Source: Sphingopyxis bauzanensis
GTDB taxonomy: Bacteria > Pseudomonadota > Alphaproteobacteria > Sphingomonadales > Sphingomonadaceae
Reading direction: 5' to 3'
Assembly (NCBI RefSeq): GCF_002205675.1
Contig: NZ_NISK01000004.1
Span: 372,001 to 436,000, forward strand
DNA length: 64,000 bases
Part shown: one piece after another, positions 17,178 through 25,478 of the stretch
Layout of the letters: every line of letters starts with the position of its first letter
Position numbering within the stretch: position 1 is the first letter of the stretch
Notes under the pieces: generated by a model
The model's database searches: none
What the model saw: only the letters and a program-made list of their open reading frames with translations
Told to the model about the DNA's origin: nothing
Program-made: the position numbers and the translations under genes

Positions 17178-18611
17178 ATGCGCGTCAGCTTTGCCGGATA
17201 CATGATCGCCCTCATCGGGGTCGCGCTGGTCGCACTAGTCACCCATATGGCGCTCGCGCACCTGGGGCTTGCCTCGGCGGCGCTGCTGTTCCTGCTGCCG
17301 GTGCTCGCAGCGTCGGTCCGCTTCGGCACCGGTCCGGCGCTGGTCGCGGCGGCCAGCGGCGCGCTCGCCTTCAACTTTTTGTTGCTGCCGCCGCGTTTCA
17401 CTTTTCGCATCGACGGGTTCGACCATGTCGTTTCGGTCGCCGTGTTCCTGGCCGTCGCGCTGGTGACGAGCCGGTTGGCCGCCGAGCTGCGCGCCCGCGA
17501 GGCCGAGGCCAATGCCCGCGCCGCGGCGAACGCCGAACAGGCCGAATTCGCCGCCCTGCTCTCCGGCGACACCCCCGACGTGCTGACGCGGGCGCTCGCG
17601 TGGATCACGGCGCGATACGGCGCCGCGCGGCTGATCGACCGCGACGCCATGCCCTCCGAGGATCCGGCGTTGTCCAGCCTTGACCTTTCGGCTGCGGGCT
17701 GGGCGCTGCAGGGGGCCGAAGCGGCAGGACATGGCAGCGACACCATGCCGGCGAGCGACTGGAGCTTTCTGCCCTTTGCGCCGGGGCATCCGGGCGGCAG
17801 CGGGATGCTCGCGGTAGCCCGACCGATGTCGGGCACGACACGAAGGCCGGAGGAAATGACCCAGCTACAAGCGCTGGCGCGACTGATCGGGCAGGCGCGC
17901 GACCGGCTGGCGCTGGCGGACGAACGCCAGAGCCGCGAGCGGCTGGAGGATCGCGATGCGTTGCGCCGGACGCTGCTCGCAGCAATGGCGCATGATTTTC
18001 GTACCCCGCTGACCGTGTTGACGGGGGAAGTGGCGGCGCTGGATGGAGATCTGGCGGCAAAGGATTGCGCGCTCGCCCAGGTTCACCGGCTTAGTGCGAT
18101 GATGGACGATCTGGTCGGCGCGGCCCGAATCGAGGGCGGCGCGCTCGACCCGCAGATCGAAGCGGTCGACCTGGTCGATTGCATCGACGCCGCGTGCGCT
18201 CGGCTGGCGAGCGCCCTCGCTGCCCATCAGGTCGAACGGGCGCTGCCCGCCGACCTGCCGCTGGTTGCTGCCGATCCGGTGCTGCTGACCCACATCCTCG
18301 TCAACCTGATCGGCAATGCCGCGCGCCATGCCAGAACGCGGATCGCGATCTCGGCCACCACCGACAAGGGCCGGATCTCGCTGCACATCGACGACGATGG
18401 CCCCGGCATTGCCGACGATCTGCACCAGAGGATTTTCGACCGGTTCGCGCGCGGGGCGGGCAGCGACCGTGACGGCGGCACTGGGCTGGGTCTCGCCATC
18501 GTCAAGGGTTTTGCCGACGCAATGGCACTGGGCGTTGCAGCGCACCGCGCGCCAGAAGGCGGCGCGCGCTTCACGCTCTTCCTGCCCGAGCGGCAGGTCG
18601 TGACCGCATGA
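17178..18611 (+). CDS. KdpD-like sensor histidine kinase lacking the N-terminal KdpD/USP domains
   Basis: 477 aa. It begins directly with the four-helix DUF4118 membrane module of KdpD (about 1-95), then a GAF-like linker, the dimerisation/phosphoacceptor helix (MAHDFRTPLTVL) and an ATPase domain with N box (NLIGNAARHA), G1 (DDDGPGIAD) and G2 (GTGLGLAIV). Full KdpD is about 890 aa; the cytosolic KdpD and universal-stress-protein domains are absent here. It overlaps the regulator gene by four bases (ATGA). The phosphoacceptor histidine is present, so signalling is likely intact. Confidence 0.9.
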   Translation: MRVSFAGYMIALIGVALVALVTHMALAHLGLASAALLFLLPVLAASVRFGTGPALVAAASGALAFNFLLLPPRFTFRIDGFDHVVSVAVFLAVALVTSRLAAELRAREAEANARAAANAEQAEFAALLSGDTPDVLTRALAWITARYGAARLIDRDAMPSEDPALSSLDLSAAGWALQGAEAAGHGSDTMPASDWSFLPFAPGHPGGSGMLAVARPMSGTTRRPEEMTQLQALARLIGQARDRLALADERQSRERLEDRDALRRTLLAAMAHDFRTPLTVLTGEVAALDGDLAAKDCALAQVHRLSAMMDDLVGAARIEGGALDPQIEAVDLVDCIDAACARLASALAAHQVERALPADLPLVAADPVLLTHILVNLIGNAARHARTRIAISATTDKGRISLHIDDDGPGIADDLHQRIFDRFARGAGSDRDGGTGLGLAIVKGFADAMALGVAAHRAPEGGARFTLFLPERQVVTA

Positions 18612-19288
18612 CCCGCGTCCTGATCGTCGATGACGAGGCTGCCATCCTGCGGCTGGTCGCAGCAGTCCTCGATCGCGGTGGGTTCACCCCGGTCGCGGTC
18701 TCAAGCGCGCGGGCCGCGCTGGCCGAAGCCGATCGCGCCGCGCCCGACGCCGCCGTGATCGATCTCGGCCTGCCCGACATGGATGGTGTCGAGCTGGTCG
18801 CGGCGCTGCGCCAGCGGATGACCGGGCCACTGATCGTGCTGACCGCGCGCGAAGCGACCAGCGACAAGATCGCGGCGCTCGACCTGGGCGCCGACGATTA
18901 TGTCACCAAGCCGTTCGAAGGCGACGAGCTGCTCGCGCGGCTGCGCGCGGCGCTGCGCCGCGCCGGGCGCGCGATCGCCGCCGACGGCGTGCTGCGTCAC
19001 GGCGCGCTCGCAATCGACCCGGCGCGGCATGACTTGCGGCTGGGGGGTGAGCGGGTGACGCTGACCCCGCGCGAATTTGCGGTGATGGAGGCGCTGATCG
19101 CCGCGGGCGGCCGCCTTGTCACCCATGCCGACCTGCTGCGCCGCGTGTGGGGACCGGCACATGTCGGCGACAGCGATTATTTGCGCGTCGTCGTCCGGGC
19201 TTTGCGGCTGAAGCTGGAAGCCGATCCGTCGGCGCCGACCTTGATCCGCAACGAACCCGGCATCGGGTATCGGCTCGGCGAGGTTTAG
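18608..19288 (+). CDS. KdpE-like response regulator (OmpR family)
   Basis: 226 aa. The receiver domain shows acidic residues (IVDDEA), the phosphorylated aspartate in AVIDLGLPDMDG and the conserved lysine in DDYVTKPFEGDELLARL. A winged-helix DNA-binding domain follows (LTPREFAVMEAL, then DSDYLRVVVRALRLKLE), matching KdpE closely. It is translationally coupled to the truncated KdpD-like kinase. Its likely target is kup or a distant operon, since no kdpFABC genes are in the window. Confidence 0.92.
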   Translation: MTRVLIVDDEAAILRLVAAVLDRGGFTPVAVSSARAALAEADRAAPDAAVIDLGLPDMDGVELVAALRQRMTGPLIVLTAREATSDKIAALDLGADDYVTKPFEGDELLARLRAALRRAGRAIAADGVLRHGALAIDPARHDLRLGGERVTLTPREFAVMEALIAAGGRLVTHADLLRRVWGPAHVGDSDYLRVVVRALRLKLEADPSAPTLIRNEPGIGYRLGEV

Positions 19289-19332
19289 CGCGCTTTCCTA
19301 TTTTACCCGCCGCCCTATATCCTGCGCAGTCC

Positions 19333-21501
19333 ATGACCCGCGCCCGCGTCCTCCTCCTGACCGCCGCCCTCGGCCCGCTCGATTATCGCGTCCCGCAGGG
19401 CAGCGACGCGCCGCTCGGCAGCGTCGTGATCGCGCCGCTGGGGCCGCGGCGGATGGGCGGGGTGGTGTGGGAGGATGCGAGTTTCGGCGCGCCCGAGGCA
19501 GTCGGCGACAATCGCCTGCGCAATCTTTACGAAATCGTCGCCGTCCCGCCGATCGGCGCGGCGCTACGCCGCCTCGTCGAATGGACCAGCGACTATTATC
19601 TCGCCCCGCCGGGGTCGGTGCTGCGGATGGTGCTGCCCGGGGTCGCCTTTGCCGACGCCAGGCGCCCGATTGTCGAATATCGCGCCACCGGCGAATTGCC
19701 CGCGCGCATGACTCCGCAGCGTAGCGTCGCGCTCGAAAAGATCGGCGTCCGGCAGGGCATGGTGCGCGAACTCGCCGCGCTCGCCGAGGTCAGCGACGCA
19801 GTGATCCGCGGCCTCGTGACCACCGGCGCGCTCGAAGCGGTGACGGTATCGGCTGATCAGCCATACCCCCACCCTGATCCCGCGTTCGCGCCGCCCGACC
19901 TGTCCGCCGAACAGACCGCCGCCGCCGCGCAGCTGACCGATGCGGTCGCCGCAGAGAAGTTCGAGACGCTGCTGCTCGACGGGGTCACCGGGTCGGGCAA
20001 GACCGAAGTCTATATGGAGGCGATCGCCGCCGCGATCGACGCAGACAAGCAGGCGCTTGTCCTGCTGCCCGAAATCGCGCTGACCGAACCGATGCTGACG
20101 CGCTTCGCCGCGCGCTTCGGCTGCGAACCGGTGGCCTGGCACTCGGGCCTCCGCTCGACGGAGCGCCGCCGCGCCTGGCACGCGATTGCCGCGGGTGAGG
20201 CGAAGATCATCGTCGGCGCGCGCTCGGCGCTGTTCCTCCCCTATGCCCGGCTCGGCGTCATCGTCGTCGACGAGGCGCATGAGACGAGCTTCAAGCAGGA
20301 GGACGGCGTCCATTATCACGCGCGGGACGTTGCCGTGATGCGCGGGCATTTCGAGGGGCTGCCGGTGGTGCTGGCGAGCGCGACCCCGGCGCTCGAAAGC
20401 CTCGCGATGGTCGAGGCGGGGCGCTATCGCCACATTGTCCTGCCCGCGCGCTTCGGCGGCGCCACCCTGCCCGACCTCGCCGCAATCGACATGCGCAGCG
20501 ACCCGCCCGACCGCGGCCGCTGGCTCGCCCCGCCGCTCGTCGACGCACTCGCCGACCGCCTCGCCAAGGGCGAGCAGAGCCTGCTGTTCCTCAACCGCCG
20601 CGGCTTTGCGCCGCTGACGCTCTGCCGCACCTGCGGCCACCGCATTCAGTGCCCGAATTGCACCGCGTGGATGGTCGAACACCGCCTCGTCCACCGCCTC
20701 GCCTGCCATCATTGCGGCCATGTCATGCCGCCGCCGCGGCTGTGCCCCGAGTGCGAGGACGAGGACAGCCTGGTCGCCTGCGGGCCAGGGGTCGAGCGCG
20801 TCGCCGACGAGATCGCGCTGCGCTTTCCCGAGGCGCGCGTCGCCATCGTCACCTCGGACACGCTCTGGTCGCCCGCGAAAGCCGCCGAGTTTGTCGACAA
20901 TGTCGAGGGCGGGCTGGTCGACATCATCATCGGCACCCAGCTCGTCACCAAAGGCTATCATTTCCCCAACCTCACCCTCGTCGGGGTGGTCGATGCCGAC
21001 CTCGGCCTCGACGGTGGCGATCTGCGTGCGTCCGAGCGCACCTTTCAGCAGATCGCGCAGGTCGCGGGGCGGGCCGGGCGCGGGGTCAAGCCCGGCGAAG
21101 TTCTGATCCAGACGCGCGTGCCCGATGCGCCCGTCATGGCGGCGCTGGTCGCCAACGACCGCGACGGTTTCTACGCCGCCGAAGCCGCGGCGCGCAAACA
21201 GGCGGGCGCCCCGCCCTATGGCCGCTTCGCCGCGCTCGTCATCTCTTCCGAAGACATCGAAGTCGCCCGCGGCGTCGCCCAGCGGCTTGGGGCGAAAGCC
21301 CCGGTTGCAGAAGGGCTTGCGGTCTATGGCCCCGCCCCCGCCCCGCTCGCGATGCTGCGCGGCCGCCACCGTTTCCGCCTGCTCCTCCACGCGCCGCGCA
21401 GTTTCGACCTGCAAGGCACAATCCGCGACTGGGTCGCCAGCATCGACTGGCCCAGCAAGGCGCGGCTGGCGATCGATATTGATCCATATAGCTTTGTATA
21501 G
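19333..21501 (+). CDS. priA: Primosomal protein N' (PriA replication restart helicase)
   Basis: 722 aa. Superfamily 2 helicase that reloads the replisome at stalled forks. It has an N-terminal DNA-binding part, Walker A (GVTGSGKTEVY), DEAH box (VVDEAHE), the PriA zinc module with paired cysteines (CRTCGHRIQCPNC ... CHHCGHVMPPPRLCPEC) and helicase motifs V-VI (IGTQLVTKGYHFPNLTLV, QVAGRAGRG). ATG 19333 is chosen; the open frame from 19147 runs through the KdpE-like gene. Family length is about 730. Confidence 0.95.
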   Translation: MTRARVLLLTAALGPLDYRVPQGSDAPLGSVVIAPLGPRRMGGVVWEDASFGAPEAVGDNRLRNLYEIVAVPPIGAALRRLVEWTSDYYLAPPGSVLRMVLPGVAFADARRPIVEYRATGELPARMTPQRSVALEKIGVRQGMVRELAALAEVSDAVIRGLVTTGALEAVTVSADQPYPHPDPAFAPPDLSAEQTAAAAQLTDAVAAEKFETLLLDGVTGSGKTEVYMEAIAAAIDADKQALVLLPEIALTEPMLTRFAARFGCEPVAWHSGLRSTERRRAWHAIAAGEAKIIVGARSALFLPYARLGVIVVDEAHETSFKQEDGVHYHARDVAVMRGHFEGLPVVLASATPALESLAMVEAGRYRHIVLPARFGGATLPDLAAIDMRSDPPDRGRWLAPPLVDALADRLAKGEQSLLFLNRRGFAPLTLCRTCGHRIQCPNCTAWMVEHRLVHRLACHHCGHVMPPPRLCPECEDEDSLVACGPGVERVADEIALRFPEARVAIVTSDTLWSPAKAAEFVDNVEGGLVDIIIGTQLVTKGYHFPNLTLVGVVDADLGLDGGDLRASERTFQQIAQVAGRAGRGVKPGEVLIQTRVPDAPVMAALVANDRDGFYAAEAAARKQAGAPPYGRFAALVISSEDIEVARGVAQRLGAKAPVAEGLAVYGPAPAPLAMLRGRHRFRLLLHAPRSFDLQGTIRDWVASIDWPSKARLAIDIDPYSFV

Positions 21502-21574
21502 GTCTGACAGACCTTTACTGTAAGCCGAAGCGCTGGCAGCAAGGAGGCACGATGCCAACCGGGGGAGCAGCGGC

Positions 21575-23119
21575 ATGCACAGAATTCGCCTGTTTACAAT
21601 TGCGGTTACGCTGGCCGCGATGGTTAGCCCGGCGCACGCCAAATGGCTGCGTGCCGACACCGATAATTTCATCATCTACAGCGAAAGCAGCGAACGGTCG
21701 CTGCGCAGCTTCGCGGAAAATTTGCAGCGCTTCGACGCCACCCTGCGCTTGCGGCTCGCGGTGCCGGGCGGCAAGGAACCGAACCGGCTGACCATCTATC
21801 TGGTCCCCCGCGCGGCCGATGCGGGGCGGTTGGCGACGGGCAAGGCCGGGTCGTCGATCGCCGGATTCTACAGCGCCGACCTCGACGGCAGCTATGCGGT
21901 GTCACATCGCGAGGTGATCGAATTCAAAGGGGCGTCCTCATCCCAGCAAACGCTGTTTCATGAATATACCCATCATTTCATGAAACGCTATTTCGGCGCG
22001 GCGTTTCCGGCGTGGTTCATCGAGGGATTCGCCGAATTTTACTCGACGACCGACTTCACGGGCAAAGGCCAGTCGCAGGTGGGCCGTCCTGCCTATTTCC
22101 GGGCACACGGGTTGATCAACATGCCCCGCATTCCGGTCGAGAAGCTGCTCCTGCAACAACCGCGCGAGATGCGGTCCTCGGGCCAGATGGACGTTTATTA
22201 CGGCCGCGCGTGGCTGCTGACGCATATGCTCTATTATAATTCCGATCGCGCGGGACAGCTCACCGCCTATATCGAAGCCATCAATCGTGGCGAAAACGGC
22301 GAAGAGGCGGCGGTCGCGGCTTTCGGCGACCTGCCTGCGCTCGACCGCGACCTCCAGCGCTATCTTGGCCGTCCGCTCAGCTATCTAACCTCGGTAAACC
22401 CCATCCCTATCCCAGGATCGATCACGATAACGCCGCTTCCCCATGCCGAGGATGCGCTAGTACAATGGCAACTCAAACGACGGAGCGCGCGCGGCGGCGA
22501 ACATTTGACAGAGGTGCGGGACGGATTGAAAAGGCTCGCTGCCGAATATCCCGACAACGCCCAAGTCTGGTACGAACTGGCACGCGCGGAATGGGATCTG
22601 GGCGACGAGAAGCGCGACGCCGCGGCGGCGCGCTTCTCGGCCGACAAGGTTCTGGCCATCGAGCCGAAGCATGTTCGCGCCAATATAGTATTGGGCGAAA
22701 TGATGATCCACGACCTCGGCAAGCGCGACACGGTCACGAGCGCGGACTGGACAGCCGCGCGCCAGCCGATCATCCTCGCCAACCGCACTGATCCGGACGA
22801 TCCCGTCCCGCTTTACGCTTATTATAACAGCTTTCTCCAGCAAGGCATCACGCCGCCCGCAATTGCCGTCACCGGGCTCGAACGCGCTTTCGCGCTCGGT
22901 CCCGAAAGCGCCAGCGCGCGCATCGCCTATGCTTTCGCACTCGCGCGCAACGGCGACTTCGATCGTGCCGCGCGGCTCGCCAAAGTCGTGGCGTTCGATC
23001 CGCACGACAGTGGACAGGGCGAACATATCCTCGCCCAGATCGAGTCAATGCGCAAAGCGGACGATGCCGCCGCCAGCGAAGGCGACGACGCGTCGGAAGA
23101 GGCCGACGCCAATCAATAA
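21575..23119 (+). CDS. Secreted gluzincin-like protein with helical (TPR-like) C-terminus
   Basis: 514 aa. The signal peptide (about 1-22) is followed by a gluzincin zinc site: HEYTH at residues 129-133 with the third ligand in WFIEGFAEFYST about 20 residues later. This arrangement is that of the peptidase_MA-like/DUF1570 proteins. The C-terminal half consists of helical repeats resembling TPRs, including an AEYPDNAQVWYELARAEWDL segment, and ends in an acidic tail. A GGGGAG ribosome site precedes ATG 21575. The substrate is unknown. Its end overlaps the minus-strand PEP-mutase-family gene by seven bases. Confidence 0.75.
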   Translation: MHRIRLFTIAVTLAAMVSPAHAKWLRADTDNFIIYSESSERSLRSFAENLQRFDATLRLRLAVPGGKEPNRLTIYLVPRAADAGRLATGKAGSSIAGFYSADLDGSYAVSHREVIEFKGASSSQQTLFHEYTHHFMKRYFGAAFPAWFIEGFAEFYSTTDFTGKGQSQVGRPAYFRAHGLINMPRIPVEKLLLQQPREMRSSGQMDVYYGRAWLLTHMLYYNSDRAGQLTAYIEAINRGENGEEAAVAAFGDLPALDRDLQRYLGRPLSYLTSVNPIPIPGSITITPLPHAEDALVQWQLKRRSARGGEHLTEVRDGLKRLAAEYPDNAQVWYELARAEWDLGDEKRDAAAARFSADKVLAIEPKHVRANIVLGEMMIHDLGKRDTVTSADWTAARQPIILANRTDPDDPVPLYAYYNSFLQQGITPPAIAVTGLERAFALGPESASARIAYAFALARNGDFDRAARLAKVVAFDPHDSGQGEHILAQIESMRKADDAAASEGDDASEEADANQ

Positions 23120-23871
23120 TCGGGTTCGGCGCCGCCCAGCACCTGTTCGGCCTGCCCCGTGACCCACGCCATCGCCGCGGCCCACGGCTGATGCCCATGA
23201 CTGATCCGCGCGACGCCGAGGTTCGCCAGCTCACGGTGCGTTGGCCCGCCCTTGCCGCGCAGGATGTTCACCGGCAGCGGAGAGGCGTCGCAGATCGCGG
23301 CGATGCATTTGGGGTCGAGCAAGAAGGGCACGAACAGCGACCCTGCGCCCGCGTCGGCGTAGGCATGCGCGCGCTCAATCGTTGCGGCGACGAGCGCCTC
23401 GCCGTGCTGCGCGCCATCGGCGCCGCGAAAGATATCACAGCGGGCGTTGACGAAGATGCCGGTATCGGTCGCGGCGCGGTAACGCGCGATGGCTTCGGCA
23501 ACGGGCAGCAGGGCCGATTGGCCGGGCAGCCGGTCTTCGATATTGATCCCCGCCGCACCCGCATCCTTTGCGCGCCCGACCGACGCGCCGACCGCCGCCG
23601 GGTCGGCACCATAGCCCGATTCCATGTCGATGGTGACCGGCAGGTCGGTGACCGCCAGGATGCGCGAGAGGTTCTCGAACACATCTTCGAGCGGAAAATC
23701 CTCGCCATCGGCGCGGCCCTGCGCGCCCGCGACGCCGAAGCTGCCCGTCGCGATCGCTTTGGCGCCCGCCGCGGCGACCGCCTTGGCACTCCCCGCGTCC
23801 CAGATGTTGACGAGGATCAACGGGTCGCCGGGGACATGCAGTGCGCGGAACTCCGCAATTTTGTCGGACAT
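23113..23871 (-). CDS. Isocitrate lyase / PEP mutase family protein
   Basis: 252 aa, the length of the compact (PEP phosphonomutase-like) branch. The TIM barrel shows VNIWDAGSAKAVAAAG, the metal-proximal VTIDMESGYG, and AGINIEDRL, all typical of the superfamily. The isocitrate-lyase KKCGH signature is not present, so it is not a classical isocitrate lyase; a C-C lyase on a small oxo acid is more likely. Its ATG overlaps the ada stop (ATGA), so it is translated as the last gene of a three-gene operon. Confidence 0.85.
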   Translation of the reverse strand: MSDKIAEFRALHVPGDPLILVNIWDAGSAKAVAAAGAKAIATGSFGVAGAQGRADGEDFPLEDVFENLSRILAVTDLPVTIDMESGYGADPAAVGASVGRAKDAGAAGINIEDRLPGQSALLPVAEAIARYRAATDTGIFVNARCDIFRGADGAQHGEALVAATIERAHAYADAGAGSLFVPFLLDPKCIAAICDASPLPVNILRGKGGPTHRELANLGVARISHGHQPWAAAMAWVTGQAEQVLGGAEPDY

Positions 23872-24908
23872 CAAAAGCTCTCCCTTTTCAGCAACTCTTC
23901 CTTGATCGTCAGGCCATAGGCATAGCCGCCGAGCGTCCCGTCGCTGCGCACCACCCGGTGGCACGGGATCAGTACCGCGACATTATTGGCGCCATTGGCG
24001 CTGCCCGCGGCGCGCACCGCCTTCGGCTTGCCGACCGCGGCGGCGATATCGGCATAGCTGCGCGTCTCGCCCGCGGGGATCTTGCGCAGCTCGCGCCACA
24101 CCGCTTCCTGAAAGGCCGTCCCTTTGACGTCGATCGGGATATGGTCGAACCCGTCGGTAGGGGCTTCGACCGCCGCGACGACCTGCTTCAGCAGCGCCGA
24201 AAACTCGTCGCCTCCCTCGACCAGATCGGCGGCGGAGAAGCGTTCTTCAAGCGCCTCGCGGCCTTCAGCGAACGACAGGCGGCACACCCCCTTGTCGGTC
24301 GCGGCGACCAGCATATCGCCCAGGCTCGTCGGCACCACCGCCCAGTGGATCGTCACCCCCTTGCCGCCGTTCACCCAAGCCGAAGCGGTCATCCCCATCC
24401 GTCCCTCCATATTGTCATAGAATCGCGATGGCCCCGAAAAGCCCGCGTCGTAAATCGCGTCGGTCACCCGGCCGCCCTCGCTCAGCGCCTGCCGCGCGCG
24501 TTCCTCGCGCAGTGCGCGGGCATAAGCGGCGGGCGACAGGCCGGTATGGCGCGTAAAGACGCGCTGGAAATGCGTCGGCGAATAGCCGGTGCGCCCCGCC
24601 AGATCGGCGAGCGCGAGCGGCTCCTCGCTTGCCTTGATCGCGTGGATCGCCGCGAGCACCGCGCCTTCGTCGCGCGCGACATCGTCGGGCAGGCAGCGCT
24701 TGCACGGGCGCAGGCCGGTCGCGCGCGCCGCGGCGCCATCGGCAAAGAAGCGGACATTGTCGCGCAGCGGGTGGCGCGCCGCGCAGCTCGGCCGACAATA
24801 GATACCGGTGGTCAGCACCCCGGTGACGAACCGCCCGTCGAGCGCGCGGTCGCGGCGGAGCACCGCCGCCCAGCGCGCATCGTCGGTCATGGTCTCGGCG
24901 GCGCTCAT
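23871..24908 (-). CDS. ada: Bifunctional Ada: methylphosphotriester sensor / O6-alkylguanine-DNA methyltransferase
   Basis: 345 aa. The N-terminal zinc domain keeps all four cysteines at the E. coli positions (Cys38, Cys42, Cys69, Cys72); Cys38 is the methyl acceptor. An AraC-type helix-turn-helix follows (about 95-185), then the methyltransferase domain with active Cys316 in the PCHRV motif. So the protein should both repair alkylated DNA and activate its own operon. It is coupled by ATGA overlaps to DUF1203 upstream and the PEP-mutase-family gene downstream. Confidence 0.95.
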   Translation of the reverse strand: MSAAETMTDDARWAAVLRRDRALDGRFVTGVLTTGIYCRPSCAARHPLRDNVRFFADGAAARATGLRPCKRCLPDDVARDEGAVLAAIHAIKASEEPLALADLAGRTGYSPTHFQRVFTRHTGLSPAAYARALREERARQALSEGGRVTDAIYDAGFSGPSRFYDNMEGRMGMTASAWVNGGKGVTIHWAVVPTSLGDMLVAATDKGVCRLSFAEGREALEERFSAADLVEGGDEFSALLKQVVAAVEAPTDGFDHIPIDVKGTAFQEAVWRELRKIPAGETRSYADIAAAVGKPKAVRAAGSANGANNVAVLIPCHRVVRSDGTLGGYAYGLTIKEELLKRESF

Positions 24909-25375
24909 ACCCCGTCCCTCTCGATCCGCGCCGCGAAACAGCCATGCGCGGCGTTGTGCGCGTCGATATAGGCGATGCCAGCGTCGGCGAACAGGTCGCG
25001 GATCGCGCCATCGGCCTCGCCCGGACCCGCGAGCCGCGCGGTTTGCAGCATGCCGTCGGCAGCGAACGCACGCAGCGCGATGGGCCGACCCTCGAACACC
25101 GGCGGTACGGTATCGCGATAGCTTGCCGCGTCGACGCTCGGCCGCACATAGATCGCATAGGCGCTGCGATACGGCGTTTCGACATCGTGGCTGGTGTGGT
25201 GGAGCAGGATCAGCTCCTCTCCGGCACGCGCATCCTGCAGGCTGATCCGGCACGGAAAGCCGCTGTTAGCGGTTGCAGTGACGCGGCGCGCGTTGATCGC
25301 GGCGAGTTCGGCGTCATCGAGCGCGAACAGCGGGGCAAAGCCGTCGGGGCTGAGTCCCTGGATCGAATAGGTCAT
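24905..25375 (-). CDS. DUF1203 domain-containing protein
   Basis: 156 aa. The conserved segments FPCRISLQDARAGEELILL and SAYAIYVRP are those of the DUF1203 family, whose function is unknown. It is the first gene of the operon with ada: its stop overlaps the ada start by four bases. The ribosome site AGAAGGAAAG lies just upstream of ATG 25375. The coupling suggests co-expression during the alkylation response, but no enzymatic motif is obvious. Confidence 0.85.
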   Translation of the reverse strand: MTYSIQGLSPDGFAPLFALDDAELAAINARRVTATANSGFPCRISLQDARAGEELILLHHTSHDVETPYRSAYAIYVRPSVDAASYRDTVPPVFEGRPIALRAFAADGMLQTARLAGPGEADGAIRDLFADAGIAYIDAHNAAHGCFAARIERDGV

Positions 25376-25478
25376 CGGGTCTTTCCTTCTTCTGCGGTCG
25401 CCGCAGTCTTGCCACCACCGCGCCCACTGGTGCGTCCCGATGCTTGCGTTCAAAGTTGGCGGGGCTAGGGTGCGCGCC

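Noticed and set aside
17178..19288. A complete Kdp system
   Set aside because: The kinase lacks the N-terminal KdpD and USP domains and no kdpFABC genes flank it.
19564..21675. 703-codon open frame antisense to priA
   Set aside because: priA motifs are complete on the plus strand; the antisense frame is low-complexity Arg/Ala/Gly.
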